Positions 36,138-45,727 of a DNA stretch of 64,000 nucleotides are shown here, piece by piece. Numbering within the stretch: position 1 is the stretch's first letter; each line of letters starts with the position of its first letter. Origin of the DNA: Nepenthes gracilis (taxonomy: Eukaryota; Streptophyta; Magnoliopsida; Caryophyllales; Nepenthaceae). The stretch spans positions 7,420,536-7,484,535 of the forward strand of contig BSYO01000014.1 of assembly GCA_033239525.1 (NCBI GenBank). Reading direction: 5' to 3'. The notes beneath the pieces were generated by a model. It did no database searches and was not told the origin of the DNA. It saw only the letters and a list, made by a program, of their open reading frames with translations. Position numbers and translations under genes: made by a program.

Positions 36138-36729
36138 TGTGCGTTCCAAATTTTAATCGGCCTGCATAAAATATGAACCGGCCTCCTCCCATGAAAAATC
36201 CAGCCCAGCCTTGTAATCAAGCCCGGCTTCCTTTTGTGAATAAAGATTGGCCCTTCAAATCACAAACGGCCCAAAAAGGGTTAGCTAGCAGCAGAGTAGG
36301 CCGAGCAGTTGGCCTAAAATGAACTAATGGTAACTAAAGACAAAAACAAACTTTATTGTTAGAATCCAACTAGGCGGCGACCAAATGAAGTAAGTAAACC
36401 AACGTAGTTACTCCACCTACCCTCTGAAGAGAAGTACGGGAGTAAGTAACTTACCCCACTTACTCCACCAAACCCCTCCTCTATATAAACCCTGCACTAG
36501 TAGATGCACAGGTAAGCAGAAGGAAGAGAGTGACGGGGAAAAAGCTTCAAGACGGTAAAAATCTAGGCGATCAACTCTTAGGCAAGATACTTCGGATGCC
36601 ACTTTTAAGTTCGGTTTTTCATTTGCAATTATACTGTGCTCTGTTTCACTTCAAGTATATTCGGACATATGCTTTTAAGTTCCGTTTTACATCAATTTTC
36701 ATGAATCTGCTTTTCTGCTTCTGAACTGC

Positions 36730-37815
36730 ATGAAATCCGGCACATTTACATGACGTCCGGCCTGTGCATATCAACTTCGGCCATTTACATGAAATAATCC
36801 AGTCAGGCCCTTTGTATGAAATAATCGAGTCCAGCCCTTTTCAAAGAAAAATCAAGTTCGGCCCTATTGCATGATTAGATTAAGTCTTGCTTTTCCTTGA
36901 AATAAAAGGAGTCCGGCCATTCCTTGAAGTGAATTAAGTCCAGCCTTTCCTTAAAACAAACCAAGTCTGGCCTTTCCCTGAAATAAATTAAGTCCAGAAT
37001 TTCTTGATGCAAAAAGGAAGTCCGTCCTTCAAAAAGGACTCCGATTTTATTTACTTCAAAAAGGTGCCCTCCCGTGATGTAAAAAGAGCTTCATCCCTTG
37101 ACGAAAATCTAAACCGGTCTCCCTTTAGCATAAAATCAAGTCCTGCCTTGCAAAGAAGTCAAGTCTAGTTTTAAGAATCAAGTCCGATTTTACAGAAATC
37201 AAGTCCGGTTTCCCTTCGCAAGAAATCAAGTCCGGTTTCACAGAAAATCAAGTCCGTTTCCCACGCAAGAAATCAAGTCTGGATTTTCAAGTCCGGTTAC
37301 CATGCCAAGAAATCAAGTCCGGTTTTATTGCAAATATATATATATATAATTTTAGTCCGGCTTTGTGCATATTAAAATCAAGTCCGGCTTTGTGCAGTCC
37401 GGCCTTGTGTAGTCCGGCTTTGTGCCTATTAAAACTCAGTCCGGCTTCGTGCATATTAAATCCAGCCCTGCCTTGTTCAAATCAAGCCCGGCCTTTGAAG
37501 CTTGAAACAAGTCCCTCCCTTAATGCATGAAAACACAACAACTCTGGCCTTCCCTTGAGGCACAACAACTCCGACTTTTTGAGCACTCCGGCTTCTTTTG
37601 AGCACTCCGGCTTCTTGAGAAAAAGCACTCCAGCTTTTTGAGCACTCCGACTTTTTTAGAAAAACACTCCGTCTTTTTGAGAAAAAGCACTACGGCTTCT
37701 TGTGCACTCCGGCCTTTTGAGCACTCCGGCTTTTTGAACACTCCGGCTTTTTGAGAAAAAACACTCCGACTTTTTGAACACTCCGGCTTTTTGAGAGAAA
37801 GCACTCCGGCTTTCC
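36730..37815. repeat. Minisatellite arrays in LTR E (GTCCGGC and CACTCCGGC words)
   Basis: 36730-37510 holds some 25-30 variants of a unit around AATCAAGTCCGGCCTTT at irregular 20-45 bp spacing. 37560-37815 holds about ten variants of GCACTCCGGCTTTTTGAG. Long ORFs over these arrays are repeat translation, not genes. Confidence 0.85.
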
Positions 37816-38016
37816 TTAAGCGAAAATCAAGTCCGGCCTCTCTTGTGTAAAGAAAATCACAATTGGCTTTTGTGTGAAGAAAATGAAGTCCGGCCTCCCT
37901 TCTCATAAGATCCAAACAAAGATAAACTCTGAACCGGCTTTATGATAAGACGAATAAGTTCTGACTTTAGCTTTGGGAGATAAGGTCTTCCGACATGCCT
38001 TAGAACTTTATGGTAG

Positions 38017-38266
38017 TAATCGAGGATAACTCTGTTCATAGAGTTAATTATGGTCCGTCCTGACCTCGGGGCTTTACGATCAGGAGGAAAGCGAACTCTG
38101 TCCATGGAGCTATTTGTGGTCCACCCTGTCCTCGGGGCGTTACGGTCGGGAGGAAAGCTTAGTTCTGGCCTACCTTCGGGTGGCACACCGATCCCACGAG
38201 ACAGGATACTTCTGTTAAGTTATCGGCCTTGGATTGTGTGAATTGAATACAATCTATCCTCGATTA
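38017..38266 (+). other. RNA-structure cassette, copy E
   Basis: Closing helix: TAATCGAGGATA (38017-38028) pairs perfectly with TATCCTCGATTA (38255-38266). Inside: TAACTC/GAGTTA (38027-38046), a UUCG hairpin of the GGCCTACCTTCGGGTGGC type, and GATTGTGT/ATACAATC (38232-38254, one G-U pair). Structure is a paper prediction. See the findings. Confidence 0.65.
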
Positions 38267-38857
38267 ATGCCTTCTCCGTAAGCAAAAGAATAAGAGAAGA
38301 CTTCTATGACGAAACCGACTCTGTTTTATGCTCTGACATTCTGTTCGACCTTCATCTAGCTAAGTATTGATTATAATATTGCATATGGTCCTGTTCTGAT
38401 TTTTCCTGCATTGATTACATTAGTTTTCTAATCTGCTATTGTTTATTATTATTTATGCATTCGCTTGACAGTACAAATGTTTATGGAAATCTGCATGTAG
38501 CTTGTTGAGCGCTGGCTCACTGTTTTTCGTTTTTTTCCCCTACAAATGAAACTTTAGAGCTTGTGCCTGACGAGTTGGAGTGATTAGAGCTTGTCTAAAG
38601 AATCATTAAAGACTCGAAAGTTTATTTTGGAGGATATCATTGTAATGATTTGATTTTGATTCATGAATTTTATGATTAGACCCCTTTTGATTATGTACTC
38701 GGAAATGAATATTTTGGAATGAATACGAGTGCTTCCACAAGTGTTAGAATAACTTCCACTATACTTCGTGTGGTTAAAGGTATTTGGGTCTTAGATGACA
38801 TCTGTAATCTTGTGTCACAAAAAAAAAAAAAAAAAAATTCCGTTCCGTCACAGAAAC

Positions 38858-39530
38858 CCGACCCGTTGAAGGTAGACACTTGGATTCAACGATTGAAGAA
38901 GGTGTTTACGGTAATTAAGTGTCCTGCTGGAGACATGGCTCTTTATGTCACCCATAAGTTGACGGGTGAGGCACACCACTGGAAGGAAATGCAGAACAGA
39001 GTTTTCAATGTGCCAGATCAGGATATTAGTTGGGAAATGTTTGAAGCAGCATTTTTGGAGAAATATTTCCCTGCTAATCTTCGTGGACAAAAGGAGGATG
39101 AATTCCTTTGCCTAAGGCAGGGTACTCACTCTGTGGCGGAGTACAATGCAAAGTTTATAGAGTTATCTCGCTATGCTCCTTACTTTCAGGGATTAAGGGA
39201 TGATATTAGGAGGCACCTTTCAACTTAATGTTGGCCACGTATGGAGAGGTGCTCGAGAAGGTTGTTATCTATGAGAAGGAGCTGGAGAGAGGAGCATTTC
39301 TCAGGCAAAGGACTTTTAGTCATACTTCAAGGGCCAGCGCTAGTGGAAGCCCTTCTAAGAAAGTAAGACCATTGAGGTCCAGTGGGGAGCATAAATGATC
39401 CGTACAGATTTCCCAAACTCCGGCTAATAATGCATGTGATCATTGCAGGAGATCACATGAAGGGAAGCCTTGTTATAAGAAGTTAGGGGTTTGTTATAAC
39501 TGTGGCCAGGCTGGACACATGATCAGAGAT
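38858..39530 (+). pseudogene. Gypsy D gag, C-terminal part
   Basis: PDPLKVDTWIQRLKKVFTVI, LYVTHKLTGEAHHW and FLEKYFPANLRGQKEDEF form the Ty3-type capsid. A frameshift near 39228 (LST-stop) and a TGA near 39397 break it. Two zinc knuckles follow: CDHCRRSHEGKPC and CYNCGQAGHMIRDC (about 39438-39535), both with all metal ligands. Confidence 0.9.
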
Positions 39531-40280
39531 TGCCCACTCGCTAAACAAGCCCCAGGATTTAAGTCTCCTATTCCAGCTAAGGTGTTTGCTGTTTCTGCAA
39601 AGGAGGCCGAAACCTCTACGGAGGTAGTAGAAGGTACACTTTTTATCTATGGCACTTCTAGTCATGTGCTCTTTGATTCCAAATCCACCCACTCATTTGT
39701 CTCTCATGAATTTACAAAATATCTTACGGCCCTTCCTCAAGTTCTTGGCTACCCATTGATGGTCGCCTCACCCACAGGGTCGTCCGTAATTTTAAATGTA
39801 GTATATTCAAAGTGTTCGATAGAATTAAATGAATACGTGATGCCTATTAATCTGGTTTTGCAGGAAATGAAGGACTTCGATGCAATCTTGGGAATGGATT
39901 GGTTAGCCAGATATCATACCAAGATTGATTGTTTCCGAAAAAGGGTAGAATTTGCCATCCCTGGAAACAAGCCTTTCTATATTCAAGGAGTCCGGCGTAA
40001 AGAAGCATCTTGCTTCATTTCGGCCCTTCATGCCAGGCACTTGATTGGTGATGGGTGTCAAGCTTATCTAGCCTTTGCTAGTGTGACTACTGAAGGTCAA
40101 GAATATCTGGCCAAAGAGATTCATGTGGTGCGGGAATTCGAAGACATATTCCCCGATGAATTACCTAGACTGCCACCCCAGCGAGAGTTGGAATTTGGAG
40201 TAGAATTGATGCCAAGATCAGCACCAATATCCAAAGCACCATATCGGATGGCATCGGCCAAACTTAAAGAATTAAAATAG
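39519..40280 (+). pseudogene. Gypsy D protease and linker to RT
   Basis: Open frame from the last knuckle through FDSKSTHSFVSHEF (about 39675-39715). Here Ty3 proteases read DSGATHSF, so the catalytic Gly is now Lys. MKDFDAILGMDWLARYHTKI and FEDIFPDELPRLPPQRELEF lead into RT. The frame ends at TAG (40278-40280), where CAG is expected. Confidence 0.9.
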
Positions 40281-41060
40281 CAACTGCAGGAATTATTAGA
40301 TAAAGGTTTCATTTGGCCGAGTGTGTCACCATGGGGAGCACCGGTTCTCTTTGTAAGAAAGAAGGACGGGACCATGAGATTATGTGTGGATTATCGTGAA
40401 CTGAACAAAATTACCACCAAGAATAAATATCCTCTGCCAAGGATTGATGACCTCCTTGACTAATTACAAGGAGCTTGCGTATTTTTAAAAATATACCTTA
40501 GATCCGGATATCATCAGCTTCAGATCAGAAATGAGGATATAGCAAAGACGGCATTCCGGACTAGATATGGGCACTATGAATTTGTAGTGATGCCTTTTGG
40601 GTTGACTAATGCTCCGGCCGTCTTTATGGACTTGATGAACCGAATTTTTCAACCATACCTGGACAAGTTTGTGATCATCTTTATTGACGACATCCTTGTG
40701 TATTCGAAAAGCTATGAGGAGCATTTACGGACTACACTCTGGATCCTTAGGGAGCACCAGTTTTTCACCAAATTAAAAAAGTGCGAATTTTGGTTAGAGG
40801 AGGTGGGATTCCTTGGACATGTCATCTGCAAAGAAGGGATTTCCGTTGATCCTAAGAAAGTGAAAGCAATGGTAAAGTGGAACCGGCCAACCTCTGTGAC
40901 TAAAGTACGAAGCTTCTTAGGCTTGGCCGGATCTTATAGACGGTTTGTGAAAAACTTCTCCCAAATCGCTCTGCCACTCACGCAGTTAACAAAGAAGGAT
41001 GCCAAGTTTGAGTGGACCAATGATTGTGAAGGGAGTTTTAGGCACTTAAAGGCCAGTTAA
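40281..41060 (+). pseudogene. Gypsy D reverse transcriptase
   Basis: Reads [34 protein letters not shown] and [16 protein letters not shown] (catalytic box intact, about 40677-40710), then [17 protein letters not shown] and [12 protein letters not shown]. In-frame stops at 40278 and about 40461 replace Gln codons. A frameshift near 41055 ends the frame. Confidence 0.92.
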
Positions 41061-41460
41061 TTTCTGCTCCGGTCCTGACCATTCCAAATGGATCAGGAGG
41101 AATGATTGTTTATTGCGATGCCTTAAAGATTGGGTTGGGCTGTGTTTTAATGCAACACGGAAGGGTAATTGCCTATGGGTCGCGACAGTTGAAGGATCAT
41201 GAAAGGAATTACCCAACTCACGATCTGAAATTGGCCGCTGTAGTGTTTGCATTAAAAATCTGGATGCATTACCTGTATGGTGAGAGATTCTTGGTCTACT
41301 CCGATCATAAGAGTCTAAAGTATTTATTCTCCCAGAAGGAATTGAACATGAGGCAGAGAAGGTGGATTGAATTCCTGAAGGACTATGACTGTGAAATCCG
41401 ATATGAATTAGGGAAGGCCAATGTAGTTGCCGATGCACTAAGTCGGCAACCTGGTATTTT
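41061..41460 (+). pseudogene. Gypsy D RNase H
   Basis: [35 protein letters not shown] and [20 protein letters not shown], with [14 protein letters not shown] at the end (41405-41450). Asp, Glu-position (here LKLAA, with K for E) and Asp residues can be followed; the catalytic Glu appears lost. Confidence 0.88.
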
Positions 41461-42796
41461 TGCTAGAATGCAAGTCAAGCAAATGGAGATGCTGGACTGT
41501 TTCATGCACTATGATATTCAGCGTTATGTGCAAGGAAAGCGGATGATTTTGGCGTACCTTCAAGTCCAGCCAGAGGTGATAAATGAGGTAAAGGAAGGTC
41601 AGGCGAATGATTCTTTCCTTGTAAAAATCATGAGTGAGCTAGACAAAGAATCTCGAAGTAATTTTCATGTTAAACCGGATGGAGCATTAAGGTTTTGGAA
41701 TCGGTTATGTATGGCGGACAACAAAGAATTAAAGGAAAAAATTTTTAAGGAAGCCCATCGATCCCGGTATACGATCCATCTAGGAGCCAATAAGATGTAC
41801 CAGGATTTGAAGAAAATATTTTGGTGGAGGAATATGAAGAGGGATATTGCAACTTACGTGGAAAAGTGTCTTGTATGCCAACAAGTAAAGGCCGAAAGAA
41901 AGCAGTTGTCTGGGTTATTGCAACCAATGCCGTTTCCAGGCTAGAAATGGGAAGATATTGTCATGAACTTTGTGACCGGACTGCCAAGGATGCCAAGGAA
42001 ACATGATGCTATTTGGGTTATTGTTGACCGGCTAACAAAGTTAGCCCATTTTCTGGCAATCCGAACGACATACTCCGGTGATAAATTAGCCCAGCTGTAT
42101 GTAAACGAGGTTGTCAGGCTTCATGGTGTGCCTGCCTCTATTGTATCAGATAGAGACCATCGCTTTGTTTCACGATTCTAGAAAAGTCTACATAAAGAAT
42201 TGGGTACCGAATTAAAATTTAGTACCACTTTTCATCCGTAAACTGACGGCCAGTTAGAGCGGACTATCCAGATCCTCGAGAATATGTTAAGGGCCTCAAT
42301 CTTAGAGATGAAAGGGACTTGGGATAATTTCTTAGCCTTAGCGAAATTTGCTTATAATAACAGTTACTAGGCCAGCATAGGCATGGCCCCTTTTGAGGCC
42401 TTGTATGGAAGAAAATATAGATCGCCGATTCACTGGGAGGAGCACGGAGATAAAAGGATTTTGGGTCCAGATATTATTAAAGAGATGACAGAAAAGATAA
42501 AGTTAGTACATGAGAATCTCAGAGTAGCCCGGAGTAGACAAAAGAGCTTAGCAGACCGGAGGAAATCTGCATTAGAATTTGAAAAAGGCAATTTTATATT
42601 CCTAAAGGTATCACCATCCAAAGGGAAATACAGATTCGGGGAAAAAGGAAAGCTGAAGCTATAATTTATTGGCCCGTTTGAAATTTTAGAAAGGATTGGA
42701 GAAGTAGCTTACAGACTTGCACTACCTCCGAACTTGGCAGAAGTACATGACGTGTTTCATGTATCAATACTTTGGAAGTATGTCCATGATCCTACT
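41461..42796 (+). pseudogene. Gypsy D integrase, cut by element F
   Basis: HHCC region: [20 protein letters not shown] to [13 protein letters not shown] (41745-41900). Core: VDRLTKLAHFLAIRTTYSGD, SDRDHRFVSRF and QILENMLRASIL, keeping D, D and E. Then MAPFEALYGRKYRSP and LPPNLAEVHDVFHVSIL. Five or more single stops (TAG/TAA at former W or Q). After HDPT at 42796 the frame is cut by F. No chromodomain is recoverable after F. Confidence 0.9.
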
Positions 42797-43253
42797 TGTG
42801 AGATCCCAAAATCAAAGAGGCTAAAAGTTGGGAGAAAATATCCCAACTTAATACTAGAGTATTTTGATAAGGATGAAATCTTGAGTGATTTCATGATGCC
42901 GGAGTGATTTAAGGACCGGAAGTGGTTTGCGCCACTTGGAGACCAGAGTTGCCTTTTTGGTCTCTTGAAGCCACTGAAGGCCGGAGCACTTCATGAAATG
43001 ACCGGAGTGGCATTGTGTGAAGTGAGGCCGAAGTGGCCTGACGACCGGAGTGGCCTTTGTGTAAGGAAAAAGAAGTCCGTCCTCCCTTAGTGTAAAAGCT
43101 GTCCGGCCTTTCACTTAAGCTGAAATCAAGTCCGGCCTTGTGTGTTGGTAAAGCCGGAGTAGAATTATGGGTGCAAGGAGAATAAAATCCGAAGCTGATG
43201 AGAAGATAATGGACGGAGTAAATAATAAGAAAAAGTTGAATGGAATTGAAGAG

Positions 43254-43333
43254 TTGACCGGATTCGAAGACATTGACCGGATTGGAAGAGTTGACCGAAT
43301 TTGGAGATGTTGACCGAAATTAGAGAGTCGACC
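43254..43333 (+). promoter_or_regulatory. TTGACCG direct-repeat array (W-box-like)
   Basis: Four TTGACCG words at about 19-bp spacing plus a fifth TCGACCG, 210-290 bp before the TATA box. The 3' LTR has the same array (about 48534-48630). TTGAC(C/T) is the WRKY-binding W-box core; a regulatory role is inferred. Confidence 0.55.
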
Positions 43334-43542
43334 GGCAGCATTGGCAATAAATAAGGAGCAGTTGGCCGGAATAAAGTAATGGTAACTAAGGAAAAAGGCA
43401 AACTTTAGGATTTAGTTAGAATTCAACTAGGCAGGCGACCAAAAAGTATTAGGTAAACTAATCCAGTTACTTCCACCGACCGTCTGCAAACAAGTACGAG
43501 TGTAAGTAACTTACCCCAACTTACCCCACCTACTCCCTCCTC

Positions 43543-43550
43543 TATATAAA
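43543..43550 (+). promoter_or_regulatory. TATA box of LTR F
   Basis: TATATAAA within TCCTCTATATAAACC, conserved in E (36482-36489) and in the F 3' LTR (48837-48844). Confidence 0.75.
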
Positions 43551-43959
43551 CCAACAATGGTTGATGGAAAAACGAGGGAACCCGGTAAGCAGTAAGGAAA
43601 AAGGGAGTGAAGGAGAGAGCTCCAAGACGGTAAAAACCGACTGTCAGGTAAGGAGGGAAGAATTTTGGGACAGCCCGTCAGGCAAGTGTACTTCGGACGT
43701 TGTTTTTAAGTTCCGTTTTTAGTTCATTTGCAAATATACTGCACTCTGTTTTGCTACAAGTAATCGGACGTCAACACGTTTTCAGTTTTCGTTTGAATCT
43801 GTCCTGAAGTTCATGACGCCTGTTTTCCTACATTCTGGACTTACATGAAATCCGGACCAAACGTTACAACTGGCATTTGACAGGTGAAACGAACCGGCAT
43901 TTTGCATGTAAAACGAAACCGGCATTTGGCATGTAATATGAAACCGGCTTTGTACTGAA

Positions 43960-45010
43960 AAATAAACTCCGGCCTCAATAAAAAATAAACTACAGCTTTG
44001 TATTGAAAATGAACTTTGGCTTCTGAAAAAGAACTCCGTCCTTAAAATGAACTCCGGCTTGTAATTCTGACTTTGAACTGAAACTGAAAATAAACTCCGG
44101 CTTGTAATTCTGACTTTGAACTGAAACTAAAAATGAACTCTGGCTTGTATTTTGACTTAGAACTGAAACTGAAAATGAACTCCGGCCTGTAATTCTGACT
44201 TTGAACTGAAACTGAAAATGAACTCCGGCTTGTAATTCTGACTTTGAACTGAAACTGAAAATGAACTCCGACTTGTATTCTGACTTTGAACTGAAACTGA
44301 AAATGAACTCCGGCCTATAATTCTGACTTTGAACTGAAACTGAAAATGAACTCCGGCTTTTTGAATAAAAAAATAGTCCGTCCTTTGAGTAATAAGCACT
44401 CCGTCCCGTTAGTGAAAAGCACTCCGTCCCTTGAGGAAAATGAACTCCGGTTTTGTACTGAAAAAATGACTTCGACCTTAATATGAAATGAACTCCGGCT
44501 TTGATGAACTCCGTCCTTTTAATGAATTTCGTCCTTTAAGAAAAATGAACTCCGGCTTTTTAAAGTACTCCGTCCGTTTAAGAAAAAGAACTCCGTCCTT
44601 TTTGATGAAAAAGTACTCCAAAAGAACTCTGGCTTTAAAATGAACTCCGGCCTTAATGTAAAGGGAACTCTGACCTCAATGTAAAACGAACTCCGGCTTT
44701 GCATTGAAAATGAACTCCGACTTTGAGAAAATAAGCTCCTTCCTTTGTGTAAAAAGAACTCCGTCCTGTTGATGAAAAGTACTCCGTCCTTTGTGTAAAA
44801 AGAGCTCTGTCCCTTAAGAAAAGTACTCCGTCCAAAAGAGCTCCGTCCCTTAAGAAAAGTGCTCCGTCCTTTTTGAATATACTCCGTCCAAAAAGAGGTC
44901 CGCCCTTTTGAAACCAAGATCTCCGGCTTTTGTTAAAACGACGTCCGGCTTTGATCACTCCAGCTTCTGTGCACTCCGGCTTTTGAACACTCTGGCTTTT
45001 GAGCACTCCT
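43960..45010. repeat. Minisatellite arrays in LTR F
   Basis: About seven copies of a 43-46 bp unit built around GAACTCCGGCTTGTAATTC and TTTGAACTGAAACTGAAAAT lie at 44049-44355. Shorter ACTCCGTCC(C/T)TTAAGAAAAG units follow to 45010. Confidence 0.88.
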
Positions 45011-45286
45011 GTATTTTAAAAAAGAAGAACTTCGCTGAAAAAGAGACCGGTCCCCCAAACGAGAAAAGAGCTCCGACCCTTCCCTGAATAAAACCTAACC
45101 GGCCCCAAGTATAAATTGTTTCCGAAGCTATGTACCGACCTTAAAGAGAGCTGAAGATATATTATGAAAGTCTGATTTCAAAAGGGATTTTCGGGAAACA
45201 AATGGTTTCTGTTACAGTTATTTTAAGACCCGAGACTGACTACAGTCCGGATAGGTTCTCCGGCATGCCTTAGGACTTTTCAGTGG

Positions 45287-45727
45287 TAATCGAGGATAAC
45301 TCTGTCCATGGAGTTGTTTGTGGTCTGCCCTGCCCTCGGGGCGTTATGGACAGAGGGAACTACCATTACCGGCCTACCTTCGGGTCGCATACCGTACCGA
45401 TCCCGCCAGATGAGATACTTCTGTTACCGGCCTACCTTTGGGTGGCACACTGTTCTGATCCCTCGAGATGTGATACTTCTGTTACCAGCCTGCCTTCGGG
45501 AGACACTCTGTTCTGATCCCTCAGGATGGGATACTTCTGTTACGAGGATAACTCTGTCCATGGAGTTATTTGTGGTCCGCCCTGCCCTCGGGGCGTTACG
45601 GACAGGAGGGATACCGTTACCGGCCTACCTTCGGGTGGCATACCGTACCGATCCCGTGAGATGGGATACCCACATGACAGTTACCGGGCTTAGATTGTGT
45701 GGAGTGAACATAATCTATCTTCGATTA
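45287..45727 (+). other. RNA-structure cassette, copy F (expanded)
   Basis: Closing helix TAATCGAGGATA (45287-45298) with TATCTTCGATTA (45716-45727), one G-U pair. Hairpins: ATAACTC/GAGTTAT (45548-45569), GCCC/GGGC with TCG loop (45584-45594), GCCTACC-TTCG-GGTGGC (45623-45639), ATCCC/GGGAT (45651-45667), AGATTGTGT/ACATAATCT (45692-45716). The inner part is partly duplicated, giving extra UUCG and ATCCC hairpins. Confidence 0.65.

Larger units (their letters stand above)
36138..38852 (+). mobile_element. Solo LTR E inside D gag
   Basis: TGTGCGTTCC...TTCCGTCACA flanked by perfect GAAAC duplications (36133-36137 and 38853-38857). It shares U3 and TATA text with F (CTATATAAAC at 36481), the RNA cassette (38017-38266) and the acidic mini-exon (38546-38583). 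Two minisatellite zones carry the word (A)AGTCCGGC and GCACTCCGGCTTTTTGAG. A 19-base A run (38819-38837) precedes its end. No internal region, so it arose by LTR-LTR recombination. Confidence 0.9.

Noticed and set aside
37560..37815. Regular repeats suggesting a CRISPR-like array
   Set aside because: Units vary in length and have no unique spacers; the array is an LTR minisatellite in plant DNA.
38560..38590. CTGACGAG core in all LTR ends, resembling a hammerhead ribozyme (retrozyme) core
   Set aside because: No following stem II plus GAAA and no cleavage-site triplet in the right arrangement. The codon pattern with changing stop codons explains the conservation better.
44157..44399. Open frame with repeated FSVSVQSQN-like units (and similar long frames at 37520-37915, 44519-45006, 49297-50033)
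   Set aside because: They are translations of the LTR minisatellites on the antisense strand, with no start context or conservation beyond the DNA repeat.
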